Source: Chara braunii
Lineage: Eukaryota; Streptophyta; Charophyceae; Charales; Characeae
Direction of reading: 5' to 3'
NCBI GenBank assembly: GCA_003427395.1
Contig: BFEA01000351.1
Coordinates: 506,333-547,992, forward strand
DNA: 41,660 nucleotides
Shown: positions 20,735-30,610 of the stretch, piece by piece
How positions within the stretch are numbered: the first letter of the stretch is position 1
Layout of the letters: each line of letters starts with the position of its first letter
Translations under genes and position numbers: made by a program
The notes under the pieces: model-generated
Databases searched by the model: none
Told to the model about the DNA's origin: nothing
Seen by the model: the letters and a program-made list of their open reading frames with translations, nothing else

Positions 20735-21500
20735 TCTAGCACTACATCGTGGAAGTATACACTATGATTGAGGGTATCTACCTCGTAGCTAGTCTCGTAG
20801 TACTATGACCGATAGGGGGGACAAAATCGAGTGAATCTACAACTAGAATATGAAAATGTACGCTGCCACACTCGTCTGTATGTGTGTGTGTGCGTGTGTG
20901 CGTGTGTGCGTGTGTGAAGGAGTGTGTATATGTATGTGCGAGAAGAGGGAGAGAGAGAGGAGGAAGGAAAAGAGGAGGGGAAGAAGGAGAGCGAAGCGAG
21001 AAAGGAGGTGAGCGCTATAGTGGGAGAGCGCCGCAAGTATGACGGAGGTTGTGCCCGTCAGCGCCCGAACTCATTGAAACGTGCGATGCGTCCGTCATCA
21101 CCCGACTTGTTGGAGTGCCCGCTTGTGTCCGTCGTCTTGCTGTCCCGGCATGCTGAACGTTGTCAGATCGTATCGCGTTCCACCACGTAAGTCCCCAACC
21201 CAAAGGATTAGTCTACCGCTACTTTTATTGATATCATAAAATAATAAATAATAATAATGATAGTAATAATAATAAAAACGCATCTAATGCTAGAACGTAA
21301 AAATATACATCACTACTTTAGAGTGTGTGTATGTGTGTGTATGTGTGTGTATGTGTGTGTATGTGTGTGTATGTGTATGCGTGCGAGTGTGTGTGTGTAT
21401 AACACGCAGTGGACTCCGCGCTAGAATGGGCGAGTTCGAACGAACTACCACTAGAAAATGGGAAGGTATACTACCACTTGCATATGTATGTGTGCTCCTA
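20735..21500 (+). repeat. TG-microsatellite-linked minisatellite cluster
   Basis: A short block of the type CTAGAAnATGnnAAnnTA followed by CnCTnCCAC recurs at about 20738, 20842, 21291 and 21450. Three of the copies run straight into (TG)n or TATGTG arrays (20876-20925, 21322-21400, 21482-21492). The repeated unit is short and diverged. Confidence 0.45.
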
Positions 21501-22527
21501 CTGCGCATCCGTAGGAATCGCGTGAAGGCAGGGAAAAGGTGATTGCATGGGGGAAAAGGAGTCGTGGGCCACGGAAGAGAATAAAAGCTAAGCAGGAGCT
21601 AAGGTGAATCACGTAGAAAGGGGGAGTAAGTCGCGCAGAGGTATGGGGAGACTGCAAGAGAAAGAAGAACGAGGGGCAAAGATGGAGGGGAGAAGAAGAC
21701 GAAGATGGGAAACAGGTGGAGCACCAAACAAGAGGGAATAGAAACAATGCGCAGGAGAAAGGAAGAAGTGAGGATAGAGAAGCGGAAGGGGGGGATGATG
21801 CTTACCTAACAACAAAATCCGCTGCTAATGCATGTATCAGATCGATAAGATTGATTATGTACATCCTTACTATATTATTTCGGTCACAATAACGAAATTA
21901 TTATTGTTATTTTACTATTGTTACAGTGTTATATTATTGTTATGATTACCAAGTTGTTGCCACAAACAAAATAAAAAGATACCCATGTTCTTCCCGACTA
22001 AAAAAAAATATAATTAAAAAAAAAAATCTAGTCGTTTTGCAGAATCTAGCTGAAATCAAGTTCGACGTAGTTGTTCAACTTAGCTTATGGAAGGAAGAGA
22101 GAGGCGCCTGGCACGTCTGTACACCCCCGCACGGGATGAAAACTCGATCGACGGATGTGCCGGAAAACTCCCACGTATACTACCCCTTTCAGGTCGTCTC
22201 ATACTGCCAAGCTGGGATCAAGCTTGACATGGTGTTTAGTTTCCCGCCAAAGATTCCCCGGAATCAGATTACATTGAAGATAGGTGGGAATAACTGATAT
22301 CTTTGTTAGTCAGTACGTATGTATGCATATACATGAGAAGGAGAGGAAATTGTGTAATGAGGTGTGAAGTTGAGATGAAGAGAAGAAAACTAGCCTAATC
22401 AGTGTCCACGGTCGTCAATGCTGCCGTGTTTTTTTCCCTTTCAATACAGACCCACGTTCCTGCCTGTATCAGGCCACGAAGATAGACTGTATATGGTTAT
22501 TATTATTGTTATTAATATTACTATTAT
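21500..22527. other. Interval without recognised gene
   Basis: Contains purine-rich sequence, a TTA/ATT-rich stretch (21885-21950) and A-runs near 22005-22025. A 123-codon open frame (21926-22297) has no recognisable motif. The segment near 22080-22270 has ordinary base composition and could be a remnant of coding DNA, but nothing identifies it. Confidence 0.3.
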
Positions 22528-22915
22528 TAATTATTCTAGGTTACCAATGGTCCGGGGGCCGGTCGTCTCTCCCGGACGTCTCCCCCATACGCCCGGTACC
22601 CCCGTCGTCCGGAAATATATATATATTTTTTTCTGTAAAAAAAATATATATATTTTTTTCGGTTTTCGATTTTTAACTCATGATTGAATGTGAATATGAA
22701 CATGACTCCAAGGCAAAAGTTGGTTGTATTGTTATGTTACATAACATATATGTTTTTCATATTTTTCTAAGAACTTTGTTTTTTTTTTTGTTTTTTTTTT
22801 TTTGCACTAGGTCGGACAACCCCTGTCCAGTTGGATGTCCGACCAGACGTCCGGTCGAACATCCCGGACGGTCAGGGGGGTCCAAGACGTCCGATCCAAC
22901 AACCTAGTAATTATT
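22528..22915 (-). mobile_element. TIR element, CTAGGTT family, copy 1
   Basis: A 372-bp insertion (22536-22907) begins CTAGGTTA and ends CAACCTAG. It is flanked by an exact 8-bp direct repeat, TAATTATT at 22528-22535 and 22908-22915. Both ends carry clusters of GTCCG/CGGAC motifs over about 80-110 bases, and the middle is AT-rich. It is too short to code for a transposase, so it is non-autonomous. It is oriented opposite to the copy at 37926: the CTAGGTTG end lies on the right. The 8-bp duplication fits hAT or P-like superfamilies, but the termini are not a clear hAT match. Because the insertion sits in AT-repeat DNA, the duplication here alone would be weak; the second copy makes it convincing. 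Confidence 0.8.
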
Positions 22916-23022
22916 ACTATTATTATCGTTATTATTTTATTGATTGTTTGATTATTGTTGATCTTATTGATGTTTATTTTTGATATCATTAATATTATTA
23001 TTATTATTATTATTATGATTTC
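22908..23022 (+). repeat. TTA/ATT microsatellite flanking copy 1
   Basis: ATT-type triplets resume directly after the TIR element and again at 22990-23015, in line with insertion into a triplet-repeat tract that also extends left of 22536. Confidence 0.75.
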
Positions 23023-23504
23023 AAGATTACTCGATCCGGCATCTGCTGCTTGCTATATGCAAGAATGGAGGCTTGCTGAAAGTGCAAAGCATCCATTGAC
23101 GATGTCGCAAGGTCGGGTCCGTCATCTGCCGACTTACAGGAATGCGTGCATATGCTTGTCATGTCCTCCATATTGTGGCCTCGGTATATTGCACATCGTA
23201 AAAGATCGGGTTGTGAGAGAGCGCGAGAATGACTCGGGCCTTATGACACTTCCATCGACAGGGTGAGTGAGGCTAAGTAAATCAATTGATGGGACTCAGA
23301 AATGTGCCCACCCATACAAGCACGGACAACGACAAACAAACAAAACAAGAACAGTCAAACCAACCGAAAGATAGACAGTAACAGACAACAAACAAACAGA
23401 GATAGGCAAACGCACAGACAAGCAGATACAGTAAGGAAGAGAGAGGTAAGGGTAGAAGAGAAGGGAGAGATAATAAAGCATAGAGAGGGGAGAGAATGTA
23501 AGGA
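23023..23504. other. Purine and CAAA-rich interval
   Basis: No gene. An ACAAACAAAC/ACAGACA-rich stretch (23325-23430) is followed by a GA-rich stretch (23430-23500). A similar pairing in the other order occurs at 24955-25150, and a short piece near 28025. Confidence 0.45.
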
Positions 23505-23920
23505 CACATGGGAGTCTCTTAAGTGCACATAGCATCTAAGCGGGGAATCAAGGTCTAATGAGGATGACAAGAGACATACCTGGTGCTTGAGACGAACAGT
23601 ATTGACCGAAATCTGCTCGTACTTCGGGAGACTGTTAACACTTCAGGTGATATTGAATATAGGCTAGATAGGACCGCCATCTGTAGTCTTGGCTCCAAGC
23701 GCCAGATAGGATATCAACATTGGTTCTTCGTTGATGATGAAGATGAGATTATTTCAGCATTGCCAATTTTGAGCTCTTGATATCTTCCTATCTGAGGAAA
23801 CTTGTTATGTGATTCCGCTGTTGGTTCAAGGTTACGACCATTCTGTCTTATGTATATGATCCTGTTTAATTGATGAAGCTTGCTATTGATCATCTTCCAT
23901 ACATATTATTATTATTATTA
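23505..23920 (+). repeat. Dispersed decayed repeat, copy A, with a 65-codon open frame
   Basis: Homologous over its length to the inverse of 28340-28830. In this copy a frame is open from 23583 to 23780, containing ETNSIDRNLLVLRETVN, YRLDRTAICSLGSKRQIGY and QHWFFVDDEDEIISALP. The inverted copy conserves the start (LVLEANDIDRDLLVLR) and, after a one-base shift, HWFIVDDDETIPALS. This looks like decay of a former coding sequence, but I recognise no protein family. A second similar stretch follows (23818-23900, WFKVTTI then VYD). It could be a fragment of an unknown transposon or of a duplicated host gene. Confidence 0.55.
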
Positions 23921-23985
23921 TTATGATTATGATTATTATGATTATTATTATTATTATTATCATTATTGTTATTATTTTTAGTGAA
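23900..23985 (+). repeat. TTA/ATT microsatellite
   Basis: About 80 bases of ATTATT and related triplets with occasional GAT or CAT. Open frames here are poly-Ile and not coding. Confidence 0.9.
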
Positions 23986-25224
23986 AAATCATATTTGTTT
24001 TCAGTCAGAACTTCTCATGCATGCAAGCAGGTGCGCACCAGACCGGAGACAAGCGCCCGCCCAGTTTTCAGAAGTATGGTGACCGAGAACACAGTTCGGA
24101 TTCAAGTTCACTTCAGTAGCTGTGGTGACTCAACACCCACACAACTCTCTCGATTTGCATGCACAGGATCACACTGGTTATTCCACACGCTTGCAACACT
24201 GACACACACGCTTATTCGGCCATGGCCGCTCAAACTTGCTGGCTGTGGCTGCGCAGTCAACCCACTTCGTCTTCGGGCTCGCTGCAGACCACCCCGCACA
24301 AGCTACTGTAACAAAGCTTCCGCATGGCTCATGCAGGAATGAATGAATGGTTGGGCGCTGCCTCTTGACTTATACTTCTTTAGCTCGTTGGTTTGCCCCT
24401 TCCCATCGGCCCATGGTGCACACAGTCCTGTTGCATACTCGTGAGAACACAATCATAAGTATGGTGCAGATTCCCAGAACCAGCCAGATAATACAGAGTT
24501 ATACAGATGCAAGCGGAAGACATGATATACCTTGGACGGACTCAGGCCTGACCCGAACTGCAGTTTACACACTCTCACGCATTCATCAGGGTGTGAATGC
24601 CCTTGCCTCAAGTTGTAGACGAAGGGCACGGGCCGATATCAAACAATGGACGAAAGGGGGGGGAGGAGAGAGACGAATGAGAAGGAGAAGGAGGGTGACG
24701 TCAACTCAATGTTTCCAAAGATAGCATCTTGAACTGTCAGAAGAGACGAAAAATCCGAAATGTCGCAAATGACAAATCTCACAATGTCCAAGATGTTGAT
24801 CTCACAAAGTCAAGTACATCTCCGAAAGGAAGATGAAATTAGATCCACAAATAGTCCTCGAATCGTAGTCCCAGTGTCGCTGTCTCAGATGTCACCCAAA
24901 TTTGTAACCATCTCTCTCATGTTGCAGTAGTCTCGTAGGAGAACCCGGGCTAGACTGAGAAGGTAGAGGGAGAGAGAGAGAGTGAAAGAAGAGAGGAGAC
25001 AGTAAGACGCGGACAAACAAGACACCGACGGGTACAGACAACAACGAACAGACAGTGCCGTATGGAAAAACATACATACAGGAAAACAGACAGGAGCAGG
25101 GGCAGACATAAACAGACAAACAATGACAAAACAGCAACAAACAAACAACCGAATGCCGGGCAGGATACAGACATTGAATCATTGTTGAGGGAGAGGGGAC
25201 GATTCACACATTGACAGTTGTGAG
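23986..25224. other. Interval without recognised gene
   Basis: Open frames up to 139 codons (23923-24342) contain a poly-Ile start from the microsatellite and show no motif. A purine-rich segment (24955-25000) and an ACAGACAAAC-rich segment (25010-25150) echo 23325-23500. Confidence 0.35.
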
Positions 25225-25355
25225 CCTTTGCTGTGAGCTTATTTGGTAAAACTCATGATGCAAATCTGCTTTGGTTCGGGGTCACGACTATCCGGCCTTG
25301 CGTATACAATGCTGTTTGATTGCTGAAGTTCGTTATTACTCACATTCCCTAATTA
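25225..25355 (+). repeat. Dispersed decayed repeat, partial copy C
   Basis: Matches the second half of copy A (23800-23900) and the same part of copy B: a shared run from TTGGTTCGGGGTCACGACTA through GCTGAAGTTCGTTATTACTC. One frame reads LLWFGVTTIRPCVYNAV, similar to WFEVTAMWSNVYDAA in copy B. It leads directly into a TTA microsatellite, as copy A does. Confidence 0.55.
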
Positions 25356-25386
25356 CTATTGTTGTTATTATTATTATTATTATTGA

Positions 25387-25423
<37 letters not shown>

Positions 25424-25424
25424 G

Positions 25425-25462
<38 letters not shown>

Positions 25463-25476
25463 GTTATTATTGTTGT
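25356..25476 (+). repeat. Long TTA microsatellite
   Basis: About 120 bases of near-pure TTA/ATT triplets interrupted by a few TTG and GAT units. Confidence 0.95.
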
Positions 25477-26131
25477 GAGGATCGAGCCCTCAAGTGGCTC
25501 TATCAGACCTCACATTGTTCTGGGCTAGGCCCCAGCAAGCGAAATAGCCACCCTAAGTGAAGGCGGGCCTGAATATTCGTCTCAGGCCCAATTCAATATT
25601 TTCGTATGTGGGTATTTAGACTCCTGCAGCGCATCAGTTGGTTGAGTGAGCGCACGAACATTACTAAGCTGCACCGTACAGGTGGCCCAGGCCCTGAAAG
25701 TTGTGCCTAGGCACCTACATGCAATACAGGGCAGCGGGGCGTGGGCAGACATAGCCGGGCTGCTGGGCGCCAGGGGGTGCAACGGATGATCGGGTGATCT
25801 TCAGGAGTAAGGCGTTGTGTGGGATAATCGAGGTCTTATTGAGGGTGACTAGATACGTACCTAGTACATGGGAGAAAGGTTGCCGATGGTATGGATGGAC
25901 ATGTGAACCAAAGTGATCCCGTTGTGTGAACAAGTTGTAGCAGTAGGATAGTTTGATATACTAGGCTGGGCGCTGTGCGCCGGACAGAAAGAGCGACTTT
26001 GGATACTGCGTTAGTGTGGCCTACGGGCTTGGACATTGGCTCACTACTATTGTATTGCTCTACTTTGATGGTTACCCAATGCATTTGTACTCTATGCTCA
26101 TGCGTGGTTCAGACATCCGCTGATTTGACAA
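25477..26131 (+). other. Interval with weak partial copy D of the dispersed repeat
   Basis: The segment 25820-25880 (GGATAATCGAGGTCTTATTG and onwards to GTACCTAGTACATGGG) resembles the start of copy A (23545-23590). Later bases up to about 25985 align loosely. The rest has no recognised content. Confidence 0.35.
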
Positions 26132-27457
26132 CTTATATACTATGTTGCACGTCCGGCCGCAGCCGGGGGGTCCAAGTCGGCCGCGGCCTAGGCCGACCAG
26201 CCGACTTCGGTGCAAGATTTTTATTTGTTTTTCTAATGCATGAAAAAAAAATATATAAATGGGCGTGTAGGGCTGTAAAAACCCTACACCCCTATATTTT
26301 GTTTTTGCAATCCGACTTTGTTTAAGATTTTAAAAAAATCAAAAACTAAAATCGATTTAAACAAAATTTTAAAAAATATATAAAGAAAAGCAGGATTTTT
26401 TTTTGGTCATTTTTTATCATGAGACATATGGTCCATGAGTTTACCTGTATTTTTTTAGAAATGAATTTATGTTTTTTTGCAGAAGTATGAGGTGTTTTGA
26501 AAAAATGCAGATGCAAAAAAAAAAAAAAAANNNNNNNNNNNNNNNNNNNNNNNNNNNNNNNNNNNNNNNNNNNNNNNNNNNNNNNNNNNNNNNNNNNNNN
26601 NNNNNNNNNNNNNNNNNNNNNNNNNNNNNNNNNNNNNNNNNNNNNNNNNNNNNNNNNNNNNNNNNNNNNNNNNNNNNNNNNNNNNNNNNNNNNNNNNNNN
26701 NNNNNNNNNNNNNNNNNNNNNNNNNNNNNNNNNNNNNNNNNNNNNNNNNNNNNNNNNNNNNNNNNNNNNNNNNNNNNNNNNNNNNNNNNNNNNNNNNNNN
26801 NNNNNNNNNNNNNNNNNNNNNNNNNNNNNNNNNNNNNNNNNNNNNNNNNNNNNNNNNNNNNNNNNNNNNNNNNNNNNNNNNNNNNNNNNNNNNNNNNNNN
26901 NNNNNNNNNNNNNNNNNNNNNNNNNNNNNNNNNNNNNNNNNNNNNNNNNNNNNNNNNNNNNNNNNNNNNNNNNNNNNNNNNNNNNNNNNNNNNNNNNNNN
27001 NNNNNNNNNNNNNNNNNNNNNNNNNNNNNNNNNNNNNNNNNNNNNNNNNNNNNNNNNNNNNNNNNNNNNNNNNNNNNNNNNNNNNNNNNNNNNNNNNNNN
27101 NNNNNNNNNNNNNNNNNNNNNNNNNNNNNNNNNNNNNNNNNNNNNNNNNNNNNNNNNNNNNNNNNNNNNNNNNNNNNNNNNNNNNNNNNNNNNNNNNNNN
27201 NNNNNNNNNNNNNNNNNNNNNNNNNNNNNNNNNNNNNNNNNNNNNNNNNNNNNNNNNNNNNNNNNNNNNNNNNNNNNNNNNNNNNNNNNNNNNNNNNNNN
27301 NNNNNNNNNNNNNNNNNNNNNNNNNNNNNNNNNNNNNNNNNNNNNNNNNNNNNNNNNNNNNNNNNNNNNNNNNNNNNNNNTTTTTTTTTTTAAATTATCG
27401 GCCGCATTCAGCCGTGGCCGAACCTGGCCGCGGCCTACGTGCAACATAGCTTATATA
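26132..27457. mobile_element. TIR element, CTATGTTG type, spanning the assembly gap
   Basis: The termini CTATGTTGCACGT (26140-26152) and its exact inverse (27437-27449) form a 13-bp perfect TIR, and similarity continues inward as GGCCG-rich sequence. An exact 8-bp direct repeat CTTATATA flanks it (26132-26139 and 27450-27457). Subterminal GGCCG/CGGCC clusters fill the left 80 bases and recur at the right end. The interior is AT-rich, with 850 unknown bases, so its true length and any coding content are unknown. The end CTATGTTG differs by one base from CTAGGTTG of the other family, and both contain GGGGGGTCCAAG near one end. Confidence 0.8.
26531..27380. other. Assembly gap of 850 N
   Basis: All bases are N. 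The left edge ends in a run of A and the right edge begins with a run of T, so the gap is bounded by complementary homopolymers inside an inverted-repeat element. Frames that appear to run through it are artefacts. Confidence 0.99.
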
Positions 27458-27479
27458 TCATTCACAATCATATCCCGTA

Positions 27480-27521
27480 CAATTATTATTATTATTATTA
27501 TTATTGTTTTTTTTTTTTTAC

Positions 27522-27575
<54 letters not shown>

Positions 27576-27577
27576 GT
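27480..27577 (+). repeat. TTA microsatellite with T-run
   Basis: About 95 bases of ATT triplets, interrupted by a run of T near 27507. Confidence 0.95.
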
Positions 27578-27619
27578 ATTGACTATTAAGTATTTATGAT
27601 TATTCTTGAAATTTGATCA

Positions 27620-27965
27620 TCATGAGTCAGGGAAGAAGAGAGAGCAGAATGCTGAACAGGAAAAGGACACCGTTACCGTGTGGTGGTACCTACCTCCTCT
27701 ATTCTCCTCCTCTCTCCTTTGACCTGGTCTCTTCGATTCTCTCTTCTTTATATTTTTTCAAAGTTATTATTATGATCATTTCATTCTTAAGCATCATCTT
27801 GTGGGTCCTTGATTGGCTGATTGATATCAAAAGAAGTAGGGAAGATTAGATTTGAGAAGTATGGGGCATTGGAGAGGAGAGAGACATCGTCACCGTGTGA
27901 TGGTGCCTGCCTCCTCCATCCTTCCCCATTCTCCTGTAAACTAATCCCCTTACTTCCTTTTGCTT
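27620..27965 (+). repeat. ~218-bp-spaced direct repeat
   Basis: The block near 27666 (GACACCGTTACCGTGTGGTG, then CCTACCTCCTC) recurs near 27884 (GACATCGTCACCGTGTGATG, then CCTGCCTCCTC). Both are preceded by GGGAAGA and followed by CTCC/CCTT-rich sequence. The two copies are diverged. No supported gene overlaps them. Confidence 0.6.
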
Positions 27966-28339
27966 TCACACTTATCTGAAAAGATATGATATCTTTTGGG
28001 AAGTCTACTCTATGAAAAAGGATACTCAAACAAACAGACAACGGGGCGATTGCGGGAGCTCTGCCGGAGTTCAGGAGGATCACACAAAGTTTAAACAACG
28101 ATATCACACACACTAAGGGAGTCAACTTTACCGTTCCATGCGACTCATACCCTGCCTTATGCACACAAGCCCCAACCACTTTCCATCATCTCACAACAAA
28201 GGTACTCAGTCTTTAAAAATGACCATTGAGAAAGAAGTTTGGGTGAAAATCCCAGGAGACATGAAAAACTTACAATGGCAAAGGCCTTAGGTTGAGATGC
28301 AGAAGCAATTAAGTTTTGTTGTAGACTGACATGTTATCA
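27966..28339. other. Interval without recognised gene
   Basis: A 130-codon minus-strand open frame (28179-27787) crosses the direct repeat and shows no domain. It is not claimed as a gene. Confidence 0.3.
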
Positions 28340-28830
28340 ACAGATAATAGAAGATTAATCCTTTGTATGATCAGGCTGAACGAATTGAGCCTTCAATTCA
28401 ATATGTAAACATGAATCACAATACAAACCAAAAACACCAATGTTGCATTTTAACAAATTGCAAGGAAAATTAGCAATAACGAACTTCAACAACCAAGCAG
28501 CATCATACACATTAGACCACATAGCCGTGACCTCGAACCAAAAACAGAATTGCAACACGCGTTCTACCAAATAAGAGCATAGCAAAAACTCGCAAGTGAC
28601 AATGCTGGAATAGTCTCATCATCATCAACAATGAACCAATGTCGAACATCCTATATGGCGCTCTGCGCCCAACTACAAGTGGCAGATCCTATCTAGCCTA
28701 TCTACAATGCCGCTGGTGACGACAACAACTTCCCCGAAGTACGAGCAGATCTCGGTCAATGTCGTTCGCCTCAAGCACCAGATTTGTCTCTCATATCACT
28801 CACTACCTCGATCCCTCACTCATAGATGTC
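28340..28830 (-). repeat. Dispersed decayed repeat, copy B (inverted)
   Basis: On the minus strand this aligns with copy A from about 28830 (matching 23505) to about 28340 (matching 23920). Conserved blocks include CTGCTCGTACTTCGGG, ATAGGCTAGATAGGA, CATTGGTTC followed by TTGATGATGA, and TTGAAGTTCGTTATTGCT (shared with copy C). Frames are broken relative to copy A by a one-base indel and several stops. Confidence 0.6.
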
Positions 28831-29476
28831 ACGTGAACCCAAGGACCATGATGCACCTCATCCAACTACACAGCAGTGCAACTCGACTATGGTTGTCTTC
28901 TCTCCCTGCTCGCCTGTGAGCGCGTGGGCCTGGCCAGCGATTAGCGCAGCAGCGCTTGCGCAACATGCAGCCAGTGCCCGAATGCCGAATGCGTGGGTAG
29001 ACACTTTCCTAAATGGAAGTGGCCTGCCTGCTGCGTGAAGCCTGGCTGCGTTGGGACCCTGCCCAGAAGCTTCCGGTAGACCCGGAGAGGCTGAGCCCCA
29101 GTCCAAACGAATCAGACCCAGAGCCTGTGGTGGTTGCCCGTGTCCAACTGCCTGCGACCTGTGTTCGGTCCATGCTGCGTATCTGGCCCATGACCTGCCT
29201 CAATTACATGCAAAAAGTCAGCCTGGGCCTGGGCGCTCTCAACCAACTGCCGCCGCGCAACTGCATGAATTTCCCCAGTTGCACGGTGACCCCAAAAATG
29301 GGTATGTAGGCCTTGGTCGAGCCTGCCTTCACTTAAGGCGGGTGACTGTACTGAAAATAGGGCCCACTGCCCAGTAGGGCGTATCGAGGCGTTGAGCCTC
29401 GCATTCCCTCGTTCATACTTCGACAGTCCTTTAAGAAGTTCCATTACTCAATATGGCGCCTTCCTTTCTGCAGCAA
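28831..29476 (-). other. 3' flank of the chromovirus
   Basis: GC-rich, with no protein motif. It lies downstream (minus strand) of the chromodomain, so it should hold the 3' untranslated region and perhaps LTR sequence. No match to the 5' side (35430 onward) was found by eye. Confidence 0.3.
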
Positions 29477-29695
29477 CTACTCGTAGTGGGCAACAACTTG
29501 TGGAGCGGTCTGCATCAATTCCTCCCGGGTAAACCATCTATCCTCCTTAGGGTCAGTGTGATGTCTGAACCGAACGCGATATTGCAGCTTCGACTTAGGA
29601 GGATGTCCCCTGCCGGTTGGTCTTGGAACTGGCAACTCCCTGTGGTCCACGATGTCGTGGATGTCAACCTCTCCGTCCATGGTTGGGGGCAGCAT
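29477..29695 (-). pseudogene. Chromodomain of the chromovirus integrase
   Basis: 72 residues: DIHDIVDHRELPVPR, then LQYRVRFRHHTDPKEDRWFTREEL. This follows the chromodomain pattern of a short beta strand, a V/L-x-F/W-x strand and a D/E-x-x-W-x-x-x-x-L helix. Known chromodomains of this kind bind marked histones and steer integration. It lies in a different frame from the integrase body, so a frameshift at about 29700-29790 separates them. Confidence 0.7.
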
Positions 29696-29790
29696 TCATC
29701 GGCATGAAGGAAACTGATCCGTTTCCTTGGAAGGTACAAGCTTGGAGGCGTGGAAGACAGGGTAAGTGCGAAGGTGACTAGGGATCTGAA

Positions 29791-30610
29791 CTACATATGA
29801 CGGTCCATCCGGATCATCCCGACAATATCTTGAACCTCCCAGGGTCCAAAGTATAGTGGCATGAGCTTACGAGATATCCCATGCTCTTGTCCCAGTTCTG
29901 GGGACTTGACCCAGACCCTCTCTCCTACCTGGAATGTAGATGGGCGGCTGTGTTTGTTCTCAGACTCTATGATCGTCACCTGTGCCCTGTGCATCTGTTC
30001 TACAGCTTGCTGCATCAATTGCTCATATCGATAGGCATATTGTAGTGTACCAGGTGCAACTGTCGACAAATTCTCAGGTAGTAGGAAGTTTAGAGACAGT
30101 CAAGGCTTGAATGTCAGTAGAAGGCTGTTTGGACTCACCCCTGTTGCACTGTGCACAACATTTTTGTACAGGCTGGCGATGAGAGCCAGTTTCTCATCCC
30201 AGTCCACCTGTTTGGGCTTAATGTAGTGCCTCAACATGTGTTGTACAACGCGATTCAGCTGCTCTGCTTGCCCATTTGCCTCTGGGAGGTTCCCGGAGGT
30301 CATCTGCGGTTGTGTACCCTATTCTACAGCCACAACCTTCCACAGTTCACTAGTAAATCGCACGTCTCGGTCACTCACAATAGACTTTGGCAATCCAAAA
30401 TCCCTGCCCCAGTTTTCCTTGAACAGCTTGATTACGTACTCAGTCTTGGCTGTTGCAGGCATTGCGACTAATCTAGCATACTTACTAAACCTATCCATAA
30501 TGATATAGACATATCGCATTCCACTCTTGCTGGTGACCAGCGTGTCCATGAAGTCCATAGACAGACTCTCACCGGGCCTTTCCGGTATCGGAAGGGGCTT
30601 AAGAAGCCCA
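29791..30610 (-). pseudogene. Integrase core and C-terminal domain of the chromovirus
   Basis: All pieces share one frame: 30610-30319, 30303-30100 and 30069-29791, separated by stops. The core has the first Asp in SLSMDFMDTL, the second in SIVSDRDVRFTS and the Glu in NGQAEQLNRV, so the DDE triad appears complete. The C-terminal part FQVGERVWVKSPEL..KLMPLYFGPWEV is the SH3-like DNA-binding domain. The expected zinc finger lies on the other side of the TIR insertion (31041 onward). Confidence 0.85.

Noticed and set aside
22536-22907. Assignment of the CTAGGTT family to hAT
   Set aside because: The 8-bp duplication fits, but the termini do not clearly match the usual hAT end pattern and no transposase is visible, so the superfamily is left open.
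23923-24342. 139-codon plus-strand frame
   Set aside because: Its first 20 codons are the TTA microsatellite and the remainder has no motif or homologue in the window.
26467-27449. Open frames of about 300 codons through the gap
   Set aside because: They consist almost wholly of unknown residues from N bases.
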